Shown here: positions 1 to 7,830 of the stretch, one piece after another
Layout of the letters: the number at the start of each line of letters is the position of its first letter
Numbering within the stretch: the stretch's first letter is position 1
Assembly (NCBI GenBank): GCA_001940725.1
Contig: MDVR01000042.1
Location: 1 to 64,000, forward strand
DNA length: 64,000 nucleotides
Direction of reading: 5' to 3'
Source: Candidatus Heimdallarchaeota archaeon LC_2
GTDB taxonomy: Archaea; Asgardarchaeota; Heimdallarchaeia; Heimdallarchaeales; Kariarchaeaceae
Made by a program: the position numbers and the translations under genes
The notes under the pieces: generated by a model
Told to the model about the DNA's origin: nothing
The model's input: only the letters and a program-made list of their open reading frames with translations
The model's database searches: none

Positions 1-374
1 TTCCCCTTTTTCATATGTCTGATCATCTTAAAATTAACTTCTCGATACTTTGAATTGATTTGATGAGGACTCCATAATTTGAGAGTATGCCTGACACGAT
101 TTGGATGGGGTATCTCAGGAATATATTTCTTTGCGAATCGTTGAAGTGCTCGATTACTATCTGCCAAAATAGCATCGCTGAGCAGCAGTGTTGCCTGTTG
201 GATACTTGTGGCAGTGATGGTTGTCATCATGAGCAGCAGTAAGCATATTTCCATCGGTACGGCATTACACCCGTTTTTAACTTTCTGGGGTATATTTTTG
301 ATAAATTCCGGTATGATACTCTGAATAAATCTATCTTTTAGCTTGAACTGATCAATTCTACTGTAAGTTTTCAT
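1..374 (-). CDS. N-terminal part of a probable transposase, cut by window edge
   Basis: An open frame of 124 codons begins with ATG at 372-374 and runs off the left edge without a stop. The product starts MKTYSRIDQFKLKDRF and is a basic helical segment that includes the stretch ATSIQQATLLLSDAIL. Short helical N-terminal regions of this kind precede the DDE core in several IS families, and the mobile-element-rich surroundings agree, but no catalytic motif lies inside the window. The transposase identity is therefore an inference. It shows no clear similarity to the IS4-like transposase at 34.5 kb. Confidence 0.4.
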   Translation of the reverse strand, partial: MKTYSRIDQFKLKDRFIQSIIPEFIKNIPQKVKNGCNAVPMEICLLLLMMTTITATSIQQATLLLSDAILADSNRALQRFAKKYIPEIPHPNRVRHTLKLWSPHQINSKYREVNFKMIRHMKKG

Positions 375-499
375 ATCTGGAGATTCGCGATCTTCATAAT
401 AATTTTATGAAAAACTGTAATTTGAGGTTTAATTGAGAATATAAATCGATGCAAAGATCATTATCATCATTATCATCTAGTGACTGGTTAATTAATGAA

Positions 500-1294
500 C
501 TAATAAGCAAAGACATTAACTGGATCGATTTCCTGTTCTTCCTTGAATACGGTATTAACTTTGTATTTTTCCTCATCAGTAAGAGTTAGAATATCCAATA
601 CATGGTATATCCGCCGTTCCCCTGTGGCATCATCCATAAACACCAATTTCTTTTCGGAATTAATACCTACCACAATTCCATTCGTGATGAATTTAGGGAT
701 AGTATATCTACCATTAACAATCCCAGAAGCAACATCCCCCACTCTCACTTTATACCCATTATGAAATTCTACCATATTCTCATCTATGGATTTAATTGGT
801 AACATCTCTCCATATTTAGCGTAGATTGTCTCTGACATTCCAATCAGAAATCGACGAGCATCGGGTCCCGAGGGTGACTTTCCATAATTCTTGTTATACG
901 TCATTTTTCTTATATTTTTAGTAAATTCCGAGGCTAAATCATTGCTGAAGATCGGTTTGCTCATTCTGAGATTTTCCCGACACATATTCATAAATGCATC
1001 TACGATATCGAATTCAATTAGTCTATTGAGTCCAAATTCTCTTCCAATCAAATCATTATCCATATCAATTTTCACATCACAACTGGAATTGTCACTGAAA
1101 CTCAATTTCAACTCCGCTACCTGTGGTGGTCCTGAATCATATTCCATTAAATATGGATAAAGAAAATCATTGCACTCAGAAATCTTATTGAAACTATGTT
1201 CTTGTTCAATTCCCAAAACCTCGGAAGGATAAAGAATTATCTTAGCTATCGGAAAAGCTTTTGTCATTTCTAGTGGATTTGTATTTCCAAACAC
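500..1294 (-). CDS. Hypothetical protein, 264 aa
   Basis: Not recognised. The protein is soluble, without signal peptide or membrane segment. The N-terminal half is acidic and mixed. The C-terminal third (about residues 175-240) is rich in short beta strands with spaced Gly and Val, for example GYKVRVGDVASGIV followed by ITNGIVVGI, reminiscent of a small beta-barrel fold. The start at 1294 is supported by a TATA-like TTTATATATTA on the minus strand at about 1323-1335, at the expected distance for a short leader. A 60-codon frame overlapping its 3' end (394-576) is probably not a gene. Function unknown. Confidence 0.6.
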   Translation of the reverse strand: MFGNTNPLEMTKAFPIAKIILYPSEVLGIEQEHSFNKISECNDFLYPYLMEYDSGPPQVAELKLSFSDNSSCDVKIDMDNDLIGREFGLNRLIEFDIVDAFMNMCRENLRMSKPIFSNDLASEFTKNIRKMTYNKNYGKSPSGPDARRFLIGMSETIYAKYGEMLPIKSIDENMVEFHNGYKVRVGDVASGIVNGRYTIPKFITNGIVVGINSEKKLVFMDDATGERRIYHVLDILTLTDEEKYKVNTVFKEEQEIDPVNVFAY

Positions 1295-1405
1295 AATCTA
1301 TACCCTTACTACTTATTATATTGATTAATATATAAATAACTAGGGAATGAAATCCAGAATTGATAGATCATCAATCTATGATTTCGTCAGATGTCAGAAT
1401 CACTG

Positions 1406-1592
1406 ATCGATCTGCGGTGACCATGTAATCGGATCCATTTTTTGAGCACCAAATGACCCACATTTTTCAGTGGATAAAATTTGTCTTAATTTCAGTGAAT
1501 TAATTATGAGATCAATTTTCAAAGTTGTTTTTGAAAGTGGGTGTCTACTAGGTCGAAAAGTGGGTCCAAACTCAGGGTCACCGCAGATCGAT
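1406..1592. mobile_element. MITE-like element with 17-bp perfect terminal inverted repeats
   Basis: The left end ATCGATCTGCGGTGACC (1406-1422) is the exact reverse complement of the right end GGTCACCGCAGATCGAT (1576-1592). The 187-bp interior has no gene and contains a further inverted pair (GACCCAC near the left, GTGGGTC near the right). The outermost ATCGAT is itself palindromic, so it could be part of the repeat or a 6-bp target duplication flanking shorter 11-bp ends. No transposase with these ends is in the window. It lies between two divergently transcribed genes, upstream of the Rad51-like gene. Confidence 0.7.
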
Positions 1593-1636
1593 AGGACATG
1601 AATGACCGCAACACAATTATTTCAAAGTTTCATACA

Positions 1637-1683
1637 TTTCCGTACCGACAAATTTTCGATAAATTCCCTTGGTTACTTAAATA
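1637..1683 (+). promoter_or_regulatory. Promoter of the Rad51-like gene with ACCGACA box
   Basis: The 14-mer TTTCCGTACCGACA (1637-1650) recurs exactly at 3890-3903 before another gene. A TATA-like TTACTTAAATAA follows at 1672-1683. The predicted transcription start, about 25 nt further on, falls just before the ATG at 1708. The ACCGACA core is 22-25 nt upstream of the TATA box, a position suited to an activator or repressor site. Confidence 0.6.
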
Positions 1684-1707
1684 AAATTCTTCACATATTA
1701 TTATTCT

Positions 1708-2856
1708 ATGAGTGTAATTACACTACTCGACATGAATATAGAGGAATTCATTGCAGAAGTACCATTCAGGATTCCAAGTGCAAGAAATCGTGCACTGCAA
1801 AGTCTGAAGAACGCTGATTTACATCAGGGGCGACAATTACTAATGATGAATAGAGATGAAATAGAGAGTATTGAGGGAATGTCTGAACGCACAGCCGATA
1901 TAATATTCAGGCATTTGATCATGCTACGGGGTAGTAATCTGAAACCTGTATCACAGATGAAACAGGAATTTGAATACTTGGAAACCAATATTGATAGTTT
2001 GAATGAGGAATTGGGTGCAGGATATTTTAACTCATCAATTGATGGGGTGGGTATCCGAAGTGGATCAATTATCGAACTTGTAGGTGAACCAGGGATAGGA
2101 AAGACCAAACTATGCCAATCACTTGCATTGCAAATGATGAAATACAAGAAGGATGATGGATGGAATAAAAAAGTGTTGTTTTTCGATTCATCTTTTGAGT
2201 CTCCACTGGCAAATATGAAGGTGCTGAATGAATTTCACAAGGTATCTGAGTCACAGCTGGAGAAGAATTTGTATGTAAGTAACGCAAGAAATCTTGATGA
2301 GATCCTTACCCATCTCAAATCACAAGATCCCTCGAAAATTGGAATGGTAATAATTGATAATATATCCGAGATAATTGCTAATCAATATCCAAATAGTCAT
2401 TTTAGAATAAATGGGATGCTATTCTCTACTATTGGGCACAGGGACAGATTATTGCATCAAATCTTCACCTATCTCAGACAATTGGGTTACTACTTTGGTA
2501 CTATAACACTAGTTACCAACAGTCTGGAACGCTATTACCAACATATACCTCATGGTCTAGAATTCATATCAAAATTGGAATATTCCATCAAGTACTTTTG
2601 CAGTATGAGTCTTTTTATCAAACGAGCATTGAAAACCGAACAGAAAGAAATGCAAAGGGTTGGAAAACACATCCCCTCATGGTCATATGGGCAAGGACAG
2701 ATTGATAGCTCTCCTATAACAATTCGTTGTACCAAATCAAATCAGCACCGTAAATTCAGGGCTCCTGCAATTGTATCCAAATACGGAGTGCTTGGTAGTA
2801 CTGAATACAATAATGTTTTCAAATATCAATCTGAAAGTCTAGATCAGTTCAAATAA
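1708..2856 (+). CDS. Diverged RadA/Rad51-family recombinase paralog
   Basis: RecA-fold ATPase of 382 aa. Residues about 20-75 form a helix-hairpin-helix domain (IEGMSERTADII), as at the N-terminus of archaeal RadA. Walker A is GEPGIGKT at 126-133 and Walker B is the hydrophobic strand ending IIDN at about 212-217. Length and domain order match the RadA/Rad51 family. The core around the usual VTNQ strand reads VTNSLERYYQ and the C-terminal part is poorly conserved, so I infer an accessory recombinase paralog, not the main RadA. ATG at 1708 fits the TATA box; ATG at 1732 (residue 9) is an alternative. The gene stands alone and shares an upstream motif with the gene at 3984. Confidence 0.8.
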   Translation: MSVITLLDMNIEEFIAEVPFRIPSARNRALQSLKNADLHQGRQLLMMNRDEIESIEGMSERTADIIFRHLIMLRGSNLKPVSQMKQEFEYLETNIDSLNEELGAGYFNSSIDGVGIRSGSIIELVGEPGIGKTKLCQSLALQMMKYKKDDGWNKKVLFFDSSFESPLANMKVLNEFHKVSESQLEKNLYVSNARNLDEILTHLKSQDPSKIGMVIIDNISEIIANQYPNSHFRINGMLFSTIGHRDRLLHQIFTYLRQLGYYFGTITLVTNSLERYYQHIPHGLEFISKLEYSIKYFCSMSLFIKRALKTEQKEMQRVGKHIPSWSYGQGQIDSSPITIRCTKSNQHRKFRAPAIVSKYGVLGSTEYNNVFKYQSESLDQFK

Positions 2857-2947
2857 GATTTCCAGATTTTAGTAATAACTGATCCTTGTTTATTTAAATG
2901 AAATTGAGATTTAACAACTAATGTGTTAATAGAGGACATCGAATGAC

Positions 2948-3589
2948 CTATCTTCTCCTCTTACTATTCGAGAATTTAACTAGTAGCATAATAATTACAA
3001 CCCATAACCATATTGGAATGGACCTTTTTACACTATCTGGATTAATTTGAAATCTTGCTGCTTCCACCCATTCTGCTTCCTGATTTATTGAATCCATATA
3101 TGATTGGTTTCCCAGGTACTGGACGAGATTTGTTTCATAGAATTTGTACCCCAAATAGAAACTCAGAATTGTTGGTTGAGGCTTGCTCAAATCAAATATG
3201 TGCAGATCAATTGTGAAGCGAAAGGTATTTTCATTATCTTCTAATCCAATATATTCTTTGAAAGTCTGTAATGTATTAAATGGACCGAATTTGTGAAATC
3301 CATAGTAGTGTGTGAAATTATTATTATCTCTGACGTGTAATCCAATTTGACCACCGATCACATCAATATTATCTCCAAACTCATCGAGATGGAAATCTAT
3401 ATTAACTTCATACGTTTGATTTAGGTACCAGCGAGCGGGGGTGGTGATTTTATAGTGAAATCGGGTTCCATATTTTGTTTTATAATCATCTGAGTTTATT
3501 GACTGAGAAGCAAAACTATTATCTACTGAAGGTAGGAAGATCAAAAAAATTGTTAGGATGACCATCATCGTTATTTTTGAGTTGATCAT
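2948..3589 (-). CDS. Secreted membrane-anchored protein, 213 aa
   Basis: Unknown surface protein. It starts with a signal peptide (MINSKITMMVILTIF, then a run ending near SVDNSFA) and ends with one transmembrane segment (LWVVIIMLLV) followed by a basic tail SNSKRRR. The exposed part is rich in aromatic and Asn residues with alternating hydrophobics, suggesting a beta domain. The start at 3589 is preferred over an upstream TTG at 3622 because a minus-strand TATA box (TTTATATATAA, about 3608-3618) would start transcription close to 3589. This topology recurs in other surface proteins of the window. Confidence 0.65.
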   Translation of the reverse strand: MINSKITMMVILTIFLIFLPSVDNSFASQSINSDDYKTKYGTRFHYKITTPARWYLNQTYEVNIDFHLDEFGDNIDVIGGQIGLHVRDNNNFTHYYGFHKFGPFNTLQTFKEYIGLEDNENTFRFTIDLHIFDLSKPQPTILSFYLGYKFYETNLVQYLGNQSYMDSINQEAEWVEAARFQINPDSVKRSIPIWLWVVIIMLLVKFSNSKRRR

Positions 3590-3651
3590 GATAAAACTAA
3601 GCAGCCAATTATATATAAACAACCATTATTCACAGATAGCATTCTAAATAG

Positions 3652-3774
3652 ATGGAAGAGATAGAAGACGTGGAAAAAATGGGTTTCTTGGTTACGTTTT
3701 TTACCATTAACTACCTCTCTTTCATTGTTAAGAATGGATGGCTCGGTATATTTGCTGGTCTGTTGCAGAATTAA
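3652..3774 (+). CDS. Possible 40-aa membrane peptide
   Basis: A short frame from ATG to TAA encodes an acidic start MEEIEDVEK and then one hydrophobic stretch (GFLVTFFTINYLSFIV, then GIFAGLL). The symmetrical TATA sequence at 3608-3618 could drive it on the plus strand as well as the divergent gene on the minus strand. There is no homology evidence and the peptide could be chance. Confidence 0.35.
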   Translation: MEEIEDVEKMGFLVTFFTINYLSFIVKNGWLGIFAGLLQN

Positions 3775-3889
3775 TTTTTATAATAGATTTATCTAATCTT
3801 TGACATCTTTTCCTAACGGGCATCATTTAGGATTGAAATCAATATCCAGTTTCAAGTCTTAAACTATGTTTGCATTGATAATTCACACG

Positions 3890-3961
3890 TTTCCGTACCG
3901 ACACTGTTTTGTTATATTTTCAGATTCCTCACCGACAAAAAAAATGTTGTTTATTTATATA
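3890..3961 (+). promoter_or_regulatory. Promoter with two ACCGACA boxes
   Basis: ACCGACA occurs at 3897-3903 (within the 14-mer shared with 1637-1650) and again at 3931-3937, 34 bp apart and in the same orientation. A TATA box TTTATATA lies at about 3954-3961, roughly 25 nt before the ATG at 3984, so the gene is probably leaderless. Confidence 0.6.
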
Positions 3962-3983
3962 GAATTCGAATACTATTATTTGC

Positions 3984-4769
3984 ATGGAGAATCAATCCAT
4001 AATGGATATTGATGCACCCGTCATTGTTAAACTCGACAAATTTTACCAAGGCAATATTTTCATTGATGATGGTATGATCGCGGTATGTAGGTTCAGCGGC
4101 TATCTGGTGGAATTGGATATATCAACAAGAACAAAGGTTGACCTTTCATTATTATTTGACCTATTTGAGGATGAATTCAGCGAGGTCTATGATCAGATTG
4201 TTGAGTTTTATGAGGATAGTGATTTTTTATCTTTAGCCGAGGATTGTATCACAGCTGTGTCCAGTAAATCGGTTCAGCGTTATTGTCGGACCACTTATAA
4301 ACAACTGGAGAAGGAAGATGTAATTGATGCCAGGATAGAATTATTAAATAAACTACTTGTCGATTCAACATTAACTCCAGATAAATTACCATTGCCCTCA
4401 GAAAATTGCATATATCACACAGAACGCAATTTATTCGAGATCAGAAGCAAACGATCTAGTAAAAAAAATATTATCTATCGCTTTAATATTGCAAAGAAAG
4501 TCTATCAGTATTTGATGAGTGATGAAGAATTTTCCATCAGGATTGAATTACTAAATTCTAAAACAAAGATACGATTTCATGTATCTGATGGATATTTCGA
4601 TAAAAAACTTATGTTTACCGAATCCAGAGCAGTAATTTCCAATAATGACGGATCACTGAGGGTCAATTTTTCACCAAACACCTTTGAAAGGCTCAGCAAC
4701 ATCGAAAACCCGCTTGATTTGTTTATTTATTTCATGAACAATGAGATACTGTTCTCTTTCTGCAAATAA
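3984..4769 (+). CDS. Hypothetical protein, 261 aa; full-length member of a local paralog pair
   Basis: Not recognised. Residues about 10-45 (IVKLDKFYQGNIFIDDGM, then YLVELD) are closely matched by the truncated frame at 27109-27321. The rest is a mix of acidic helices and beta strands with no membrane segment. The N-terminal part resembles a small beta domain that could bind a ligand, but I cannot assign one. The promoter carries two copies of the ACCGACA box also found before the Rad51-like gene and before the truncated paralog, suggesting co-regulation. Confidence 0.6.
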   Translation: MENQSIMDIDAPVIVKLDKFYQGNIFIDDGMIAVCRFSGYLVELDISTRTKVDLSLLFDLFEDEFSEVYDQIVEFYEDSDFLSLAEDCITAVSSKSVQRYCRTTYKQLEKEDVIDARIELLNKLLVDSTLTPDKLPLPSENCIYHTERNLFEIRSKRSSKKNIIYRFNIAKKVYQYLMSDEEFSIRIELLNSKTKIRFHVSDGYFDKKLMFTESRAVISNNDGSLRVNFSPNTFERLSNIENPLDLFIYFMNNEILFSFCK

Positions 4770-4929
4770 TTCTAATTTCCGTTAGTTTTGTATAGGGATA
4801 TGAACTATGATTCTTGGATGAATTGAATTAATGGAATTACTTTGATGAATTCTTTCGATCATCCTTCAGTCACAAAACCCTACAACCAGTGATAACACTG
4901 TCCCCCTATCCTTGAATCAGAAAACTACT

Positions 4930-4985
4930 GTCGAATAAACTGAATAGCCTTGTCAATATTTACATTAGCTTCCACAATCAATCTT
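4930..4985 (-). pseudogene. Remnant of the 5' end of a SnoaL-like gene
   Basis: On the minus strand this reads (M)IVEANVNIDKAIQFIR, matching the first residues of the SnoaL-like protein at 24301-24852 (MIVDTNVNIDKAIQFIR). The rest of the gene is absent here and the ATG has become TTG. The similarity continues through the intergenic spacer into the dispersed repeat, so a block of about 193 bp (4930-5123) matches 24801-24992. Confidence 0.75.
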
Positions 4986-5070
4986 TAGTGGAATTAGTTT
5001 AATTTCTTAGATCGAATAAAGCCAGATTTAAAGAAAATAAAATATATTTAATTTAAAACATAGTTTTGTT

Positions 5071-5123
5071 TATTCTAAACCCCTTTTCCAAAATCTCCCC
5101 ATTTCCGATCATCTGTCAATCGT
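5071..5123 (+). repeat. Dispersed direct repeat, copy 1
   Basis: Carries the family core CCTTTTCC, then ATCTCCCC, ATTTCCGATCATC and TGTCAATCG. It is followed by a 32-bp tail (5123-5154) that recurs after copy 12 with one mismatch and contains the perfect palindrome GTCAATATTGAC at 5141-5152. Confidence 0.85.
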
Positions 5124-5191
5124 CTTAGAACAAAAAACCGTCAATATTGACATTTATATAATTCATGACAATAACAGGTTTGATATATAAA

Positions 5192-6709
5192 ATGGGGAAG
5201 GTGGTTCGTAAATTAACGACAGCTATTTTGATATTCCTTATCTTAAATTCTTCCTTCCTAGTACTGAGCACCCCAAAAAATTATTCCACTAGGTTAAATC
5301 TAGCTTCAAGATTGCAGAAAGATCAATTGATCTCTCGAGAAAAAATCCAAATCCAAGACAATTCAAATTTTCAAGGATTTCCTGGATCTGGAACAAAAGA
5401 AGATCCTTATATAATATCTGGTTTTGACATCACAGCCCCAGAATCTGAAGATTACAATCTAATAGATATTCAAGATACAGATGTGTTTTTTATTATTGAG
5501 AACAATTATTTATCAGGAAATAACCTAAATAATGGTTATGGGATACTTCTATCTGGAGTTATAAATGGATTAATCAGGAACAACGAAATTTACAATACTA
5601 CTCATGGTGGCTTATTTATTCAATATTCTCAAGATGTAGTTGTGGAAAATAACTTAATTGCTGATCATCAGTGGGCTGGTTTAGAACTATTTGAAACAAA
5701 TAATATTGAAATTCGGAATAATATTTTTAACAATAATAATGCAGAAGGAATAGCTAGTTATTTTTCAACTGAAAACATCATACTAAACAACACTTTATCG
5801 TTCAATATCTATAATGGTATAACTATTGAATTTAGTGATTCGCATCAAATATCAGGTAATAAGATATTTTCTAATAGGTTGGGTGGAATATTACTAGCAT
5901 CTGCAGAATCAAATTTGATTGAATTCAACATTATTTCAGACAATCCAATTGGGATAAATCTTATCAATCTAGAATTAAATGGCCCTGCAAAAGATAACGT
6001 GGTTGTAAGTAATCTTATTAATCTTAATGGGGAAGGCATTCTTTTGGAAGATGGAGAAAATAACTCAATTTCTCAGAATTTAATTGATGAAAACCAATAT
6101 GATGGTATTGTTATGATAAATGGTCGTAGGAATGTTATTAGTAATAATATTGTTTCACGAACAATTGAATTACAAGGCTTTGTTAGTACAGGAGCTTCAT
6201 CCGATAATATCATCAATTGCAATTTGTTTAGTGAAAATAATATTTATGGGGTATTTATTGATGCGAATTCAGAAAATGAATTGATTAAACAAAATGATTT
6301 TATTGATAATTTCAGTATTCCTCAAGCTCATGACTCTGGATTATCGAATTCATTTGAAAACAATTATTGGAATGATCAAGATTATCAAGATCAAAATAAT
6401 GATAGTATCAATGACAATCAATACTCGATTGGAGGGTCTACAGCGAATGTAGATTTTAACCCTGCAACTAATGAGCACTTAGTTAATGATGATCTAAATA
6501 TATGTAATTTGGAGGAAATTGGTTTACCATCTGAGATTTCGATATCCCCATCACAGACCGCGCTGTTAACAGGTGTCCCTTTAGAACCTGTTCTTGTTTT
6601 GCCAATTGCTGAACCCTTCCTTCTCATTTTCTTTGGTGCAGCTTCAATTACTATCGTTATCATTGTATTTTATCTACGAAAATCTAACATCCATTCTAAT
6701 CAAGAATAA
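5192..6709 (+). CDS. NosD-like parallel beta-helix surface protein (paralog 1)
   Basis: Signal peptide MGKVVRKLTTAILIFLIL, then a sequence with repeating beta-helix rungs rich in Asn (patterns such as NNIEIRNN, NTLSFN, ISGNKI) as in NosD/periplasmic copper-binding and pectate-lyase-type folds. Near the C-terminus is one transmembrane helix (LLIFFGAASITIVIIVFYL) with a short RKSNIHS tail, so the product is exported and anchored. The start at 5192 is preferred over 5165 because the TATA box (TTTATATAA) is at 5154-5162, too close to 5165. Its twin is at 19583-21106; the membrane anchors are nearly identical. The specific role is unknown. Confidence 0.85.
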   Translation: MGKVVRKLTTAILIFLILNSSFLVLSTPKNYSTRLNLASRLQKDQLISREKIQIQDNSNFQGFPGSGTKEDPYIISGFDITAPESEDYNLIDIQDTDVFFIIENNYLSGNNLNNGYGILLSGVINGLIRNNEIYNTTHGGLFIQYSQDVVVENNLIADHQWAGLELFETNNIEIRNNIFNNNNAEGIASYFSTENIILNNTLSFNIYNGITIEFSDSHQISGNKIFSNRLGGILLASAESNLIEFNIISDNPIGINLINLELNGPAKDNVVVSNLINLNGEGILLEDGENNSISQNLIDENQYDGIVMINGRRNVISNNIVSRTIELQGFVSTGASSDNIINCNLFSENNIYGVFIDANSENELIKQNDFIDNFSIPQAHDSGLSNSFENNYWNDQDYQDQNNDSINDNQYSIGGSTANVDFNPATNEHLVNDDLNICNLEEIGLPSEISISPSQTALLTGVPLEPVLVLPIAEPFLLIFFGAASITIVIIVFYLRKSNIHSNQE

Positions 6710-6714
6710 CCAAT

Positions 6715-6864
6715 TTGCATCAAGAATTAGAAATTGTATTCAAACAGCATACAGGAATCGGGTCTATTAACAGAACTCCAGTATCTGGTCTTTGTGTCAC
6801 TTGCAGTACTTATTCTGATCAGAAAGCTCAGTTTTGTAGTAAATGTAACACCAAGTTATATTGA
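6715..6864 (+). pseudogene. Zinc-ribbon fragment or tiny zinc-ribbon protein
   Basis: An open frame without ATG (possible TTG at 6715) ends LCVTCSTY, then QFCSKCNTKLY before TGA. The two CxxC pairs match the C-terminal zinc ribbon of the protein at 13584-13913 (LCSACNYG then FCFECGSS). It is probably the remains of a gene whose membrane part is lost, or a 49-aa protein with a TTG start. Confidence 0.45.
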
Positions 6865-6926
6865 AAATTAAACTCATAGGATCGATCAAATTATAAAAAA
6901 TAAGACTATAATGCTTCTACCATGAT

Positions 6927-6963
6927 TTTACAAAATATTGCCCTTTCCGATCATCTGTCTATT
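6927..6963 (+). repeat. Dispersed direct repeat, copy 2 (partial)
   Basis: The 3' half of the family is clear: CCCTTTCCGATCATCTGTCT. The 5' half (TTTTACAAAATATTG) is degenerate. It lies between the zinc-ribbon remnant and the serine dehydratase genes. Confidence 0.7.
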
Positions 6964-7083
6964 ATGTCCGGAATAAAATTTGAGCAACTTGGTCTTGCTT
7001 GGAAAGTTCCAATCCGCAATGTTTTCTTGAATCGATCCATCAAACATCAACTTTTTCTATATTTCCTTTACATTACATGAATA

Positions 7084-7827
7084 ATGGAAATTGGTACATA
7101 TCCAAGTATATTCAATGATGTTGTGGGTCCTGTTATGCGAGGTCCTTCTAGTTCGCATTGTGCTGCTTCAGTTCGAATAGGGAAATTGGCAAGAGACTTG
7201 ATGGGTGGAGACATTCAGGAAGTATTGGTTGAATTTGACCCAGCAGGTTCATTAGCTACCACACATCAAAGCCATGGGTCTGACATGGGTCTTTTTGGAG
7301 GTTTATTGGGATGGGAAGCTGATGATGAAAGGTTAATTGAATATGCCAATGCAATAAAAGAGGCAGGCATAAAAGTAAATATCGAAATCAATGAATTAGA
7401 AGTCAAGCATGAAAATACCTACAAATTATCTTTGAAAAATAACAAAGAATCACATGAACTGGTGGCTATTTCTACGGGAGGTGGAATGGTAGAAATAGTT
7501 GAAATTAATGGAATTGAAGTTTCAATGATTGGCGATTATTTTGAAACTCTAGTATTTTGTAACGAGGAGAATGGAGGGGAAATTCGAGACTATTTAAATG
7601 AAAAATTCAATGCAGATGAGTTAAATATCAGAAAGAGGGACAATGATACAATTATTGAAGTGAAAGCCCAGACTTTTATTGAACCAGATATTCTACAGGA
7701 TCTTCGCAAACATTTTACGATAACTACAATAAAAGAACTTAATCCAGTTTTACCAATACTTTCTCGAAAAAGAACAGAGATTCCTTTCAGGACCTGTGAG
7801 GAAATGTTAGCATATAACGAAAATTAG
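7084..7827 (+). CDS. sdaAB: L-serine dehydratase, iron-sulfur type, beta subunit
   Basis: Together with the alpha subunit it deaminates L-serine to pyruvate and ammonia in the cytoplasm. The N-terminus has the family signature GPVMRGPSSSHCAASVR and a following SHGSDMG segment. Residues about 150-220 form an ACT-like regulatory region, and the tail FRTCEEML is typical of anaerobic-type beta subunits. Length 247 aa is close to the family norm. The alpha gene follows after 3 bp, so the two are co-transcribed. The ATG at 7084 aligns with family N-termini. A dispersed repeat lies on each side of the pair. Confidence 0.93.
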   Translation: MEIGTYPSIFNDVVGPVMRGPSSSHCAASVRIGKLARDLMGGDIQEVLVEFDPAGSLATTHQSHGSDMGLFGGLLGWEADDERLIEYANAIKEAGIKVNIEINELEVKHENTYKLSLKNNKESHELVAISTGGGMVEIVEINGIEVSMIGDYFETLVFCNEENGGEIRDYLNEKFNADELNIRKRDNDTIIEVKAQTFIEPDILQDLRKHFTITTIKELNPVLPILSRKRTEIPFRTCEEMLAYNEN

Positions 7828-7830
7828 AAA

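Noticed and set aside
1..29. Sequence resembling the dispersed repeat (CCCCTTTTTC, then CTGATCATCT)
   Set aside because: Inside the open frame of the probable transposase; only short matches, so taken as chance.
394..576. 60-codon minus-strand frame overlapping the 3' end of the gene at 500-1294
   Set aside because: Overlaps a better gene in another frame and has low-complexity composition.
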